Positions 1-12,607 of a DNA stretch of 64,000 nt are shown here, in pieces (position 1 is the stretch's first letter; every line of letters starts with the position of its first letter). A model generated the notes under the pieces. It was not told the origin of the DNA. It searched no databases and saw nothing but the letters and a program-made list of their open reading frames with translations. Both the position numbers and the translations under genes were made by a program. The stretch comes from Sipunculus nudus (Eukaryota > Annelida > Sipuncula > Golfingiida > Sipunculidae), in contig CM049313.1 of the NCBI GenBank assembly GCA_026874595.1, forward strand, positions 46,510,159 to 46,574,158. The letters run 5' to 3'.

Positions 1-1413
1 TCGGGGAAACCATCAAGATCGTGTTTAAGAACAACGCCTCTAGGACCTACGCTATCGGAACTCCTGCCCGGTTTACAAGCCGGCGCGTGGCTCCCCAGCA
101 GACGACAGAATTATTCTGGCATTTCGGCAAATCACAAGGACCCGGCCCAAACGACCCAGCGTGCATCTCAACAGTTTATTTTTCCTCCGGAGATATGGTC
201 AAGGATATTCACAGCGGCCTTGTGGGACCACTGGTCGTGTGTCGTAAAGGTACTCTAGGCCCGGACAACAGGAGGGTGGATGTAGACAGAGAGTTCGCTC
301 TTCTGTTTGCGGTCAATGATGAAAACCAAAGCTGGTATTTGGACGATAATATTAACCACTATTGTACAGATCCTTCAGGGGTCAACAAAGAGGATGAGGA
401 TTTCCAGGAAAGTAACAAGATGCACGGTAGGTATAGGATGCTTCTGTCAGCATCCTTGTTTTATATTTCTTTATACATAAATTTTAACAGGAATCCAGCC
501 ATTAAATCTTTCTTTTGAAAGCAAAACTTATATGGTTACATGAAGTTATACACATGTATAATGAAATGCCGACTGCATGTGTGTTTATAAAAAAAATTGA
601 ATAAAAAAGACGGATACTAATCTTCCTTTGCTTGGGATCGAGTGACGTTTGAACTGTAAAAATTTAAACCGTAAATTCTACAGTCTGGATCCCTGATGCC
701 GCATCATATTTGAAGAATACTGAGCATGTAGGGACCTGCCCTGAGTAAAAATTACGGAAAGAAGGTCTCCTGAGGGTTTTGAGTTATATCGCAAGACATA
801 TATCCTTTCACCTACATACATACATAAATACATATATATTACTCACAGACCTAGCTGTACTTCCCTTTTGATTATTTTGTAGAAGAAATGTACAAGTGGA
901 TGTTTGATTCCAGTTTATAAAATAAATATTTTTATGGCCTTAAAAGTATCTTCATCACGTTATAGCAGCAAGAACGTTCATAAACATATGCCTTTTTGCC
1001 TTCCAGGTATCAATGGTCGCTTGTTTGGTAATACTCAAGGACTGTTTATGAGAGTAGGGGAGAAGGTTGTCTGGTACCTACTTGGAGTAGGAGATGAGGT
1101 TGATATCCACACAGTTCACTTCCATGGTACAACGGTTACTTCTTTAACAGACGTCAGTCACCTCACTGACGTGATAGGCGTCTTCCCGGGTACAAGTCAG
1201 GTGGCGGAAATGGTGCCCCACACGCCTGCGCAATGGCTCCTCCACTGTCACGTGAATGATCACATGACTGCTGGCATGGTAACCATCTACACTGTATTAC
1301 CAAGTGCAAACTCTACAGCTGCGCACCAAATACTTGTTAGCCATGCTGTAGCAAGGGATACTTCTTTCTGTCTTTGGTTTTCCTTTTGGATAATGACATT
1401 GGCAGTTCTATAA
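1..1413 (+). CDS. Hephaestin/ceruloplasmin-like multicopper ferroxidase, C-terminal two exons (5' partial)
   Basis: Two exons join in frame: one open at the left edge and ending at 426 (donor GTAGGT at 427), and one from 1007 (acceptor TTCCAG) to the TAA at 1411-1413. The split codon is G|GT, and about 276 residues are visible. Exon 1 has the cupredoxin text GPGPNDP and SGLVGPLVVCRKG typical of ceruloplasmin and hephaestin. Exon 2 holds the copper-binding signatures HTVHFHG and HCHVNDHMTAGM, so the trinuclear-site histidines, the type 1 Cys and His ligands and the axial Met are present. Family members oxidise Fe(II) to Fe(III) outside the cell. After the last cupredoxin strand come about 35 residues ending in a hydrophobic stretch that runs to the stop, with no cytosolic tail; this suggests a GPI-anchor signal or a very short membrane anchor. 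The GTG at 21 is an internal Val, not a start. The 580-bp intron (427-1006) shows nothing notable. Family assignment is firm; paralogue identity is not. Confidence 0.9.
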
Positions 1414-1810
1414 TTGTAAACTTGCGACAGTGACACGTATATCATCGTAACTGGTAATATATCAACAATGAATATACAATGCCATATAACCTAGGTCTCA
1501 AAACAAAGAAATATAGTCTTGGGGACTCTGGGATTAACCATATGGTGCGAGCGAGCGATTGTTTTTCTTTGCCCGTCGAGAAATCTAACGTGGAATTATA
1601 CGGCCGGCTTATCAAAAAGGACAAACATAATCGTCAATTCATGAAATGGTGTATATGATCAGCACACACTTTAGTCCATTTCCAGAAGCCTTTAAGGATT
1701 CTTGATGCCATATAAAAAATTTGCAACATTAACAAGGACCTGGTCTTTATTTGGAAAAACAAAAAAGTTATCAACGAAATATTGGAGCGCCGAATCATGA
1801 GAACAATTGA

Positions 1811-3570
1811 TTTTTAGCTCAGCTGACTGAAAGTCATCATCGATTTTTGGCATACATATTGATCATGAGATGTTCCATCAGATCCTGCAGACTGGTGGCG
1901 CCACCTGTATTTTTCGATTTTTTACGAATTTTTTTCTCTATTTTTGAGACCTTTAAAAATGTGAACATCTGTTAACAGGGCACAAATCGTAAAGACTGGA
2001 CCTAGAATCTTCATTCTTGACATACTGAGACCTATGAAAAGTCTCCATGGAAACCAGAAATTAGGTCTGTGTTACCCATATTCTTTGAGCTGTGGGGCTC
2101 CCAATTCCCCCCCCCCCCCCCAGAATAATGGAAAATTTGATAAAAACAAACTGCAACATCTCAATAACTACAATACTGGTAGTCATGATTTTTGGCATAC
2201 ATATTGATCAAGAGATATTCCATTAGTTCCGGCAGACTGGTGACGCCACCTGTATTTTTTCAAATGTCACAATTTTTTTTTCTCTTTTTTGAGACCCTTA
2301 AGGATGTAGTTATCTGTCAACAGGGTACAAATCGTAACGACTGGACCTAGAATCTTCATTCTTGACACACAGGGAGACCCATGAAAGTCTCCATGGAAAC
2401 CTGAAATTAGGTCTCCGTTTCCCATATCCTTTGAGCTATGGCACCCCAAAGTACAGCTCAGAATAATGGAGAATTTGATACAAAAGCAGAAGTATCTAAA
2501 CATCTAATGCAGAGATCACCATTATTGTTTGCATGCATATTGATCATGGAGTGTTTCACCAGTTTCTGCAGACTGGTGGCACCACCTGTATTTGTTCGTT
2601 TTTTTAAACGAATTTTTTCTTTATTTTTTTAGACCTTTAAAGATATGAACATCTGTTAACAGGGCATAAATCATAAAAACTGGACCTAGAATCTTCATTC
2701 TTGACACGCAGGGAGACCCATGAAAAGTCTCCATGGAAACCTGAAATTAGGTCTCCGTTACCCATATCCTTTAAGCTGTATGGGTCCAAAATACCCCCCT
2801 GAATAATGAAAAATTTGATACAAGAACTGCAGTATCTCAATAACTACAACACTGTTGGCCATGATTTTTTGCATGCATATTGATCATGGGGAGTTCCGTC
2901 AGGTTCTGCAGACTATGTGCGCGACCTGTATTTTTTTCAAATTTTTACAAATTTTTTTCTCTATTTTTGAGACCTTGAAAGATGTGGTTATCTGTCAATA
3001 GGGTACAAATCGTAACAACTGGACCTAGAACCTTTATTCTGCAAGGAGGCCCATGAAAAGTGCCTGTGGAAACCTGAAATTAGGTCTCTGTTTCCCATAT
3101 CCTTCAAGCCATAGGACTCCCTAATATCTCGGGAACCGTTTGACCGATCAGGAAAAATTTTTTATACAAATGTAGCCCTTGGATAGCTTTATAACCTACA
3201 CAAAAACTGGTGGCGCCACCTGCAACCATGCTTGCACAGTGTCCATCTGTTCGTCTGCCTTGGGTTAAATTAACTCATATCTCTGCAGTGAATTGACTAA
3301 TTCACCTGGAAGTATGCATGCGTATACATCCTGGATAGCTTTCTTGATTTTTACAGGTGGCGCCACCTACATTCTAGTTTACGCTGCAGACATCCAAGCT
3401 CATATCTCGGGAACCGTTTGACCGATTTGGCCAAAGTTTTACATGTGTATGGATCTCACATAGGTCTTTATCATACACAAAACTGAAGGGGACACCTGCA
3501 GTCATTTTTGCACAGCGTCTGTCTGTTTGTCTGCCGTGGGCAAAAATCACTCATATACATGTAGTGTTTT
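1811..3570. repeat. Diverged repeat block, several head-to-tail units of about 340 bp
   Basis: The block starts with TTTTTAGCTCAGCTGACTG at 1811, the same terminus seen at 40112, 54635 and 59788. Units at about 1850, 2190, 2530 and 2870 share TATTGATCATG, CTGCAGACTGGTGGCGCCA, ACTGGACCTAGAATCTTCAT and CTCCATGGAAACC. The last 450 bp (3130-3570) is a different unit containing CTCGGGAACCGTTTGACCGAT twice. A closely related block lies at 59100-59650. There is no coding potential beyond short chance frames. The run of 15 C at 2107-2121 interrupts the first unit. Confidence 0.75.
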
Positions 3571-3598
3571 GACTTTTCTGCCTAAAATTTCGCATATG

Positions 3599-5111
3599 TG
3601 TGACCGCGCTAGGTCAACAAACACACAAAGACGGATTCTGCCTGGGAAAACGTTTAATTTCCCTTGTACATAACAACAAAAAGGGGTGTAAGAAAGGGGT
3701 GGCTGGTACCTGTATAAATACATAAAAAATACAAAACATAAGTTACCGGCTCGGCAAACTTAACACATATATATAATTATGCAATGACAATTATCAAGAG
3801 ATATGGAGAAAACCTTGCTCCAATTAAGACTTGTACACTTATACTCAGACATTACAGATATCAGATATCTCATAAAGATGATCGTTGTGACAAACGATGC
3901 ACATATATCGTCTCTTCTCTCACATAAACAAATGTTATAAACATTGAATAACATCTGTTCAAAAACCATATTAATGTTCTACTCACACACAAAATATTCC
4001 GGTTTATACATCAAATTACTCCTACAACAATTTAAATGTTGCATCTAAATGGAATGAACTCAACAGCATACTAGCATCTATAGCTGCATCTGGACCTATG
4101 TAATATAAAAACAATTAGAAAATCATACAAAATTAAACTTAGTGTTCACCCTGTTAAGTAATCTTGAACCTGTTACATATAAGATCTCAGTTACTAGTAA
4201 TGTTACCTACATGTGCCCTCTCTTGGCTCAACCACTGTGTTCACCACCAATGCTGATCATCTCATCCAGACTGATATGGACACTTGAGTCTACTGTGGCA
4301 ACACAAATAAGAAATTATATTCTAACAATATAAAACTAATGAGCCATAAAGTCTACTTAGTCATAAATGGGCCTCAAGACATTAATATAGAAATACAAAC
4401 GTCTTACAGAAACATCAACGAATGATAAATGGCATTTATCATGTTAGTTTGTACATAAACTGGAGTAAGCAGTAGCTAAATACCTCGTCAGCTAACGAAT
4501 GTAGCGCTTCACTTCAAGCATAAGTACAGCTCAACTTTACGGTTATGGCGTAATGCAAAATAGGAGCAGTCCACAAATGTATCAAATGTATGAAACGCTA
4601 TAATATGTCAACATAATGACAGAAACAAAGTTTTCTTTCGCTGACGAACAGAAGGACAAATGTTAAAACTATTTGCCGCAATACAGTATATTCAAATATA
4701 TTGCGCATTTACTGGAAAATTCCACAGTAATTCTGACATCAGCATTTCGGATAAATCTTGAAAGATCAACCCGTTTACGACGGTTTTTACACATGAAAAC
4801 AGAAGAATCAGATCACAAACCTTGGTCATCTCATATCATAGTACATCTATCCAACGGATACTGAGCTTGGCTGGAGCTGACAAATCCTTAACAAGCGTTA
4901 ATCGGTCATCATAAACCTCGGCTAGAAGAGCTAAGCTGTCGACTCCGCCATATTCGAAACTTGTGCGGGTCACGTGATTGGACCAAGGGCTCTAGTACCA
5001 TCTAGTAGTGCTAAGTCTGACGGTGCATCGTTTGCCGCCAGTGACTACAACTACGGCTAACGCTAATAAATCAATGACATGACAATATACTAAACCTGTT
5101 GTCCTGTCACA
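3599..5111 (-). repeat. 3' LTR of the Gypsy element
   Basis: The segment is bounded by TGTGAC (3599-3604) and GTCACA (5106-5111), a 6-bp perfect terminal inverted repeat of the usual TG...CA form. The right boundary abuts a purine-rich tract on the minus strand, as a 3' LTR should. The length of 1513 bp is long for Gypsy LTRs. The second LTR and its target duplication are not in the window, so the outer boundary rests on the terminal repeat alone. Open frames inside it are chance. Confidence 0.7.
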
Positions 5112-5128
5112 TCCACCCCTGCTTCTTT
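5112..5128 (-). other. Polypurine tract of the Gypsy element
   Basis: Read on the minus strand the tract is AAAGAAGCAGGGGTGGA and directly precedes the TGTGAC start of the LTR. This is the primer position for plus-strand DNA synthesis in LTR retroelements. Confidence 0.65.
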
Positions 5129-5292
5129 ATGAGCCATACCCTCTAACACGAGGCTCATAAAGGCTACACAACTCAAAGAGTACCCTCAAATAATATACAA
5201 TATGTGAATATTAGAAACTTAGAAGCTTAAACAACATATTCAATATATGTCCGCAAGATAAGTCGAAATCACATAAATTCACAGAACAAGTT

Positions 5293-7936
5293 CTAAACCA
5301 TGGTCTCTTTGCTACCACGATTGACCAAAACATAACTGACAGCAACACCTTCAGTTCCTGGCCTTCTCTCTAACGAGTTCCAAGCTGATCTTGGCTCATG
5401 ATGTGGGTTGTGATGTTGGCCCGCGGTTGCTCTGTCCGACTGTCTCAGAGCTGGCTGTCCTGGTGTCGTTGCTTGATCAGTGATGTTTGCCTCTGGAACA
5501 ATATCCGGTTCCATCATTTGCGGAATAGTCCGCTCCGTTGGAGGGTATTGCAAAATCTGTATTTCCTCCTCTTTATCGGAGTCGCTTTCCTCTGGTGCGG
5601 ACACTACTGGGCTAAAGTAGGGTAATTTCCTCGGCTTTGGAACTGGCTTCGGACGTTCCCTTTTATATGCGTTCTGTTTACCCATCTGCTTTCTCCAAAG
5701 CCATCAGCGAGTTCCACTTTGTAAATGTCTTTAGTGCCACCTCTCTCGAATACTTTGTAGAGTTTTTCTCCGTAACTGTCTTGGATCTTGTTCCGTCCTA
5801 GAGGATGTTGACGTAAATGGACCTGTGCGCCAACTGCCAAGGGGGCTTCCTTGGCCTTTCTGTCAAAGATACCCTTTCTCAAGGTTGCTGTTGTAGCTAA
5901 TTTCTGCTGGACATGTCTATACGTCCTCATCAGTCTGTCCTGGTGCACCTGCAACCAATTTTCAACAGTTGGTGACTGCAGTTCTTCCTTTGACATTCTG
6001 CCGGTTAACATGTCAACTGGTAGATGGGGTTCTCGCCCATATAAAAGATAAAATGGAGAATAGCCTGTTGACGCATGCTGTGTCGTGTTGTATACCCAGG
6101 TGAGGGATTGCAGATGATCAGGCCATCTGTTCTTCTGGTCCGGTGGAAGGGTCCGTAATAAGTTATGTAATGTCCTATTATAGCGCTCCACCTGTGCGTT
6201 CCCCTGAGGATGGTATGGACAAATATGACATCTCTGTACTCCATATATGTGTGACAGCTCCCTCACTAATCGCGATTCGAAATAACGTCCTTGGTCTGAG
6301 TGTAGACGTAACATCGGACCGAATTTCTGGATCCATCCTTTCACCAAAATCTTGGCTACAGTTTCCGCAGTTTGATCCTTGGTGGGGATTGCGACCACCC
6401 ACTTCGTGAAAATGTCAGTGAGAACTAATACGTTTTCTCTGCCATCAGTACTCTTTTCCAACACAGTAAAATCTACCGCTACAACTTCTAAGGGTCTGCT
6501 GACCGATAGGTGTCCCATGGGTGTGCGTACTCTCTGGTGATGAGCCAAAATGCATCTATTACAATGCTGCACCCAGTCCTGGACATCACGCGACAACTGT
6601 GGCCAATAATAACGCGATCTTACAAGTGCTTCTGTCCTCTCTCTGCCTTGATGGCCATGGTCATCGTGCAAGGCTTTCAAAACGTCTTCCTGTAGGACTT
6701 TTGTTAAACAGATTTGAAATATATCACCTAGGACAGGGTCAGTAACCTTCCGAACTAAAACTCGATCGCGACGGCTTATGCGGTTCCACTGACGCAGATA
6801 TGTCTGTACAAGCTTGGGCTCACTTCTCAAAGTTGCACCGCCGGGTTTCTTGCCTTGTTCCCAAAACGATAGAAAACGTTTGATTACAGGATCCTTCAGC
6901 TGTTGATCAACTAACGCATCCATTGAGATCGATGGAAGCGATGTGGCTTCAACTTCAATAGTCTGGACTTCCGCTTGTGGCTGGCTGAACTTATCCTCCC
7001 ATGCAGCTCTCTGGACTTCCAAGTGGTATATCCGCTACCCCAAGTACACTAATAAGAGCTGGAGTTGCCTCTTCTTCCTCGAAGGGAATAGTCTGTGGCA
7101 CTTCCCACGGCCTTGATTCCTGCCTGGACAATCCATCTGCATTGGCATTGTGTGTTCCAGGTCGATACTTTATTCTGAAGTTGAAACTAGCCAAATTTGA
7201 TGCCCATCTCTGCTCAAAAGCAGAAAGCTTTGACTTGGTCATCAAATAGGTCAGCGGGTTGTTATCAGTTAATACCGTGAATGTGTTTCCTTGGAGATAT
7301 TCTCTAAAACGATCGCACACCGCCCATTTTACTGCCAGCAGCTCAAGTTTCTTTGAGCTGTAGTTCGATGATTTTTTCTCGGTTCCCCGCAGGCCTCTCC
7401 TGGCAAAAGCTATGACCTTCTTCACACCGCCTTGAACCTGGCTGAGCACGGCTCCTAACCCATCGTTTGAAGCATCAGTTTCAACTATGAATTCTTCAGA
7501 GAAATTTGGATATCCAAGGACAAGATCACTTGTCAAAACTTTCTTGATTGTGTCGAACGCTTCTTGATGGACTTTCTCCCAAAAATCTGATATTGGGCTG
7601 TTCTTTACCGCTCTGGTCTGCTTCCTCTTATTTATGACCTGGGCTACCAGACCATGCAACGGCTTGGCTATTTTGGAAAATCCAGGTACGAACCTTGAGT
7701 AATATGCAGCAAAACCTATAAAGGATCTGAGAGCCTTAAGTGTCACTGGAGTTGGCCACTCTGCCACCACTTGCACCTTCTCTGGGTCAGGCTTGACCCC
7801 TTCCTTGCTCACCACATGTCCTAAGAAGTTTACCTTCTGCTTGAAAAGTTTACACTTACTACCCTTGAGCTTAAGACCATGTGCTGCTAAGCGACCTAAA
7901 ACAACATCGAGTCGTTCCAAATGTTGGTCGAAACTA
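5293..7936 (-). pseudogene. Gypsy pol remnant: RT end, RNase H, integrase, C-terminal tail
   Basis: Three minus-strand frames are offset by indels. Frame 1 (6991-7920, with a few more codons up to 7936) has RT thumb text such as NFLGHVVSKEGVKPDPEKV and an RNase H domain with the acidic residues of VETDAS, the Glu of SKKLELLAVKW and the Asp of LTDNNPL. Frame 2 (5604-7022) has the integrase zinc-binding H-H-C-C (HDDHGHQG, HCNRC), then a D-D-E core (VAVDFTVL, LHSDQGRYF, NAQVERYNRT) and a GPY/F-like end. Frame 3 (5293-5685) is the hydrophilic tail with RQSDRATAGQ. The frames overlap at 6991-7022 and at 5604-5685, the second near an A/G homopolymer, so each break looks like a one-base indel. Confidence 0.9.
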
Positions 7937-9986
7937 CCGTAAAATCTCCACTTAAAACCGCGGTTTAATCAAGAAATCCAAAATCTTGAAATCAGGTTGA
8001 TTTCCTGAAAGCACTGTGCGGTTTATACTAGAAGGGTTTCCTGAATATCTTCCTGACAGTCATCATTTTTGGGCCAGCGAGTGAGCGATAATATTGGAAC
8101 TTTCAAAGGCCGTTCTTAGCAGCAGTCTCGCATGCATGGGAGCCGTGTGTAAATGTATTGTTTACGATTATTTCTTATTTATAAATTAAAATATTGCTGA
8201 TTAGTTTTCGTGTGATATATAACTTGTTATAAAATACTGGTAATTGGTACCAAATAATACGTTTACAACAACCCTGCTGTAACACACAGCGGCCTAACTG
8301 CATTAAATGCGGCGGTATCCAGGACCCAGGATACCGCCGCATGAAAAGCTTCAGAGTAAACTGGAGAACTTCAAACCCTTGTCGGAAAAAAATTGTGTAA
8401 AATCAAATAGTGCGTTTATGACAAGGAAACTAAGTAATCTAAGGGAGATATAGTACTTTATTCGAATGACCACGAAATTCAGCTAAATATTATGTTTTAG
8501 TATGTAAACAAGACTCACTTTTAAAACTTTGCAATCCTTGCGCTTGAAACTGTCTCAGAATCTGAAACAATGAACTGCGTGACCTTTGCTCGCTGAGCCA
8601 ACAAGGCCCGTTACCACTGGTTACACAGGCGGCTGCCGGCTAGCCGTGGCTGGAGGGAAAACCCAGAGCAGACATCGTTCCCCGTGTATCACCGTTTATT
8701 AGGATAATACATATTCTTCTAATCAACATTTAAAGTCGACAAACACTGTCTAAGTGGAATGTTATATGCGTATTTGATAAGAATATCTTCATTTCTTAAC
8801 GAATACGACATTTTCAGACGAAATATAAGAATTTAATTGTCATGTGGAATGTCTCCAGTTTCCTTAAATCATCTTCTAGGGCTCTCGCACAGCGTAGCGT
8901 AGTAAGAGAGGACGGGTGCTAGGGCTAACAGCGCCCCACATCGTTGGGCATGGTCAAGCAAAATTGAAATAAAAGCCTACTTTAAACCCATTTGCGGCAT
9001 TATTTAGGAATGATTATTTGTTTAAAACGTAAAATAAATAAAAAGCTGACATCGCAAAGAGTTACTTAATGGCAGACGACCGTTTTAAAATCAAGTTTGA
9101 GTGCCGCCATGTGCTGAAACGCCCCGGTATTCTGCTAAGAATATTTTGAACGGCTGTACGCGGTGGGTGGTAAACAGAACAGCCACCTATTTCGTCCCAG
9201 CGTGCCTTGCGCGAACGCTGCCTTGACAAAATGGCTCCCCACACGGAAACTTTCTTCAGGAAAAAAACTTGCTTACCCCGACTGGCCACTTTAATTTTAC
9301 CTTAAAATCACTCGTTTTCAAGCGTCATGTTTCCTATACGTGCGTATCTCGACAAGGTAACTTCAGTTACTTTGATATTTAGTTAAGGTGACCAGCGATG
9401 TTTTCAAACGAACCAGCAAATTGTAACATGGAGCGATGTCAACGTACGATGTGACGATGATAATACCGAAGTAACCGGTATGAAAATGATTTGAATCTTC
9501 CGAGTAATTCCAGAAAATGGAATTTTCATCAAAAATTAAGATTTCAAAATATTACTTTTAGAATTAAAATATACAGTGACTTGAAATGGATAAGCAGAAT
9601 AATTTTTCCAAAATATAATGACAAATCAGTAGCAAACAAGAATACGGCACGGAATATAAAATCTGTATAAACAGGCAGAGGTTCACCGGCCCTTGCGTCT
9701 TCCCAAACATCATGCTTGAGTGACCCTACAAAAAAAGTCTTATGATGTGTTTAAATAAAATGCCCAAGGAATCTTAAAGTGGACAGGAATGGCCGAGCCG
9801 CAACCTACGCGTGTTCATTTCTAGATGATAGCTTGATTGTGTCTTTTGTCATTCCGTAGCGAAAGTTGGTGCGGTTTTAAAGGGGGCTTTTTAGTATTTG
9901 AGCCCCTCGCGGTGTTTCACCTGGAATTTCGCGAAGTCTGGGTGCGGTTTTAATCGGAAGTGCGGTTTTAAGTGGAGATTTTACGG
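7937..9986. mobile_element. DNA transposon with perfect 25-bp TIRs and TA duplication, inside Gypsy pol
   Basis: The left end CCGTAAAATCTCCACTTAAA... (7937-7961) and the right end (9962-9986) are exact inverse complements over 25 bp. TA flanks both sides (7935-7936 and 9987-9988). Dropping one TA and the element restores the RT reading frame across the junction, so the target was the Gypsy element. GCGGTTTTAA recurs at 9871, 9944 and 9962, as subterminal transposase-binding repeats often do. No transposase was recognised in 2050 bp, so it is probably non-autonomous. A TA target site fits Tc1/mariner-like families, but the superfamily is not settled. A 14-bp perfect hairpin lies at 8307-8342. 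Confidence 0.85.
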
Positions 9987-10010
9987 TAGTGCTGAAAACT
10001 ATGAGGCGGT

Positions 10011-11570
10011 GCTGGGTGGCGCTGACCGTCCCATAACCAGTGGAGTTTATCAATCGATGAAATAGTAGACCAGAGAGCCGTACTTTAGTTATATAATTTG
10101 ACGAGAGGTGGCAGTACCTATTCTAAGCTTTGCGACACAGAAAAGTAAGTTTGATGGCTCTGTTAGTGGGAGGAATTATGTTTTAACCATTGCATCAACT
10201 GGGCCAGTCTTGTTATATTGCAAGGTAAGTGATATTAAAATGAGTCTCTGTAATGTTTGCAAATGATGCCGACGTTGCCAATCAGCCGTGTCGTCCATGC
10301 GAAGTAGCCGTTCATCCTTCAGGACGTTTTAAACTTCTTGATATTTTCATATATGCATTCAAAATGCTATACGGAAAATGTAATGCATATAGATTATTAT
10401 GAAATTTTCATATAATTTATTATGAATTATGTAAAATTAAACGCATATAGAGTGTATTATGTTTGTAATATTTAATGTTTTAACTGTGCGGTTTATGTGA
10501 TATTACATGTTACTCTCCCCGCACAGCGCATATATTACACAGACGCGGATGGGGGGGGGGGGGGGGGGGGATGCGCCTTTTTTCGACCTAACGTAAAAAA
10601 AATCTGTGAAAAAACGCATAGTAAATTCTTACGTTTCCATTCAAAAAAGCGCGCCGGATTTACGCGCCGGTTGTTTTCACTTTTTCTGCATATAAGAGTT
10701 GTATGGAGTCCACTGACATTCCTGACACAGTAAGTTTGTTTACCCGGGCCAGGGTGTCAATTACAGTCAGGGGCCCTGAGTCTTCAACAAATCTAAGTAA
10801 CACCAATTCAGTCTGTACATAATGAAAATTAAAGACCAAGTTAATAGAACAGATATACAACGTAAGTCTTGCTTTATAATGCACTAAGCTACCTCAGATT
10901 GCACGTTTACAACTTAATAAAAAAAAATTCTAGATCTGGGACGGGGGGGGGGGGAGGTATAGGTGTACCCCCTCCCCCTCGAAGCTTCGCGCAAATTCCA
11001 CACTACACACGTGTATGTGTGAATGTTTATATATTTTTTTATTCATGTATCTCATCTCTTATTTCCAGGCCAATTCTAATCCATCACGCAGTCAAAGAAT
11101 ATGCCGACACGGAATCAGTGATTATTTTGACCGTCACGACCATTTAGGAGTTTCAAACAGCGCATCGATTTTACGTAGGCATATCATTTTTGATGGAAGA
11201 CTTGTATACATAGAAACAAAACATTTGCCAAGGGACTTTTGACTGAGCGTGTCAGCTGTACCAGCCATGCAAACATCGCCCCGGTATATGACCCCTTGCA
11301 TTACCTGCTGTTTGTCGATTGTATGGTGCTGCGACTTGGTATATTTTGTTTTGTGAAGTATTTATTTTATAATACAGATTTACTTAACAAGAAATTTCTG
11401 GAATCACAACAGATGTACCCAAGAACACGCAAACAATTAATTAAAATCTATTAACGATATGCACCAGCAACTAAAGCAATCAAAACCATAAAGAACTGCA
11501 CACCCTAGGGCCCCTTGGATATTCATTCTTGTCGCAATTTTTGTGTGCGGATGAGAGATAACTGTGTGAC
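10011..11570. other. Intergenic, no gene recognised
   Basis: AT-rich sequence holding a run of 20 G at 10551-10570 and one of 12 G at 10943-10954. Short open frames around the G runs are glycine-rich artefacts. No splice-supported exon was seen on either strand. Confidence 0.5.
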
Positions 11571-11601
11571 ATGTTCACTAACTCTATCGCACATATGCCG
11601 A

Positions 11602-11822
11602 AACAGTGCCGGATCCGTGGGACGGGGGGGGGGGGGGGGGGGTTTCAAGGAAGTCCTGACCCTGCCCCCTTTTGGAGGCAAAACCACCGGTATTTAGGTT
11701 TTCAAACCAAAATCTGCGACCCTAACCCCATCCTTCCTGGACCAGAGGACATTTTTTTAGATTTTCTCTCAGTCCTCCTGGGCGTGACCCTCCCCTTTCT
11801 GCAAACCTTAGATCCGCCCATG
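11602..11822. repeat. Short G-run repeat with GGATCC-type ends
   Basis: The left end CAGTGCCGGATCCGTGG and the right end (inverse CATGGGCGGATCTAAGG) are imperfect inverted repeats, and a run of 19 G follows the left end (11624-11642). The ends recall hAT-like MITEs beginning CAGTGGCGGATC, but no 8-bp duplication was found, so the assignment is tentative. Confidence 0.35.
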
Positions 11823-12129
11823 CAAAATATATTATTTAGGTAAGTAAGAGTTTATTCAGGACTAGAGGCCTCAGGCCCAAAGTTCCAACTGTAAACATTC
11901 AATATGATATATCATAAACAAACGAATACTTACAAACATGTGCATTCAAAGTTATATCAAATACAAATGAGTACTTGTGATTCTGTAAGATAGAAAAGAA
12001 CATTCCTAAGAAAGAACAATAAAAAACATAATTCAAAATTCTCCAATGTATCACAAAGTGGTGCTATAAATATCAATTATCTAATATTTTTTGTCTTTTT
12101 TTTATAAAACCATAGTGAACAAAGGCTGC

Positions 12130-12607
12130 TTAATTTGAAATTTCTAACAGATTTTCAAAATTGAAAATTCTTTTGAAATTATATTCATCAGGCTGTAGCA
12201 TATCATTTCTTAAATATTTCAAACGTAGATCATTATACAAAGGGCATTCTAACATAAAATGATATTCATCTTCTATGATATTATACTAAGATTGTGACAG
12301 TATTTGCATATTCTTTCTTCTCTATCAATCCTTTTTGTCGACCTGATTCTACTGCTAATTTATGGTTGCTACATCTCAATTTGGCGAGTGCCTTGAAATA
12401 TTTTTTATATGGTACACATAATAAATACTTTTCTACTGTTAAAAATGATTTGAAAATTCCATAGAAATACAATTTATTACTGGAGTTAATATCATTATGC
12501 CAATCTTGTACTGCCATGTCTTTTACTCGTTGCTTAAACTGTTCAATAAAAATATTTATTCTCCCACATATTCTATCATCCACAAATATTCTATTATTTA
12601 GGTGCAT
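12130..12607 (-). pseudogene. Non-LTR retrotransposon ORF2 C-terminal remnant
   Basis: A minus-strand frame (12281-12607) contains SNKLYFYGIFKSFLTVEKYL, then KALAKLRCSNHKLAVESGRQ. This is the LxxLRxSxHxLxIExGR pattern found at the C-terminus of many LINE ORF2 proteins. After a frame break near 12285, a second frame continues with EDEYHFMLECPLYNDLR and ends at a TAA at 12130-12132. The reverse transcriptase itself is absent, so this is a dead fragment. Confidence 0.7.

Larger units (their letters stand above)
3599..10010 (-). mobile_element. Ty3/Gypsy LTR retrotransposon, 5' truncated and split by a DNA transposon
   Basis: On the minus strand the order is: RT remnant (to about 10010), an interrupting TIR element (7937-9986), RT C-terminus, RNase H, integrase, pol tail, polypurine tract (5112-5128) and 3' LTR (3599-5111). 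Gag, protease, most of RT and the 5' LTR are missing. Upstream of the interruption only about seven RT codons continue in frame before similarity ends near 10000-10010, just where the YxDD motif would be expected. Two frame breaks in pol (about 7000 and about 5640) show that it is dead. The domain order RT-RNase H-integrase is that of Ty3/Gypsy. Confidence 0.85.

Noticed and set aside
5398-7249. Plus-strand frames across the Gypsy pol region
   Set aside because: Shadows of the minus-strand integrase and RNase H coding sequence.
9062-9289. 75-codon minus-strand frame as a transposase of the TIR element
   Set aside because: No transposase motif (no DDE/D context), too short.
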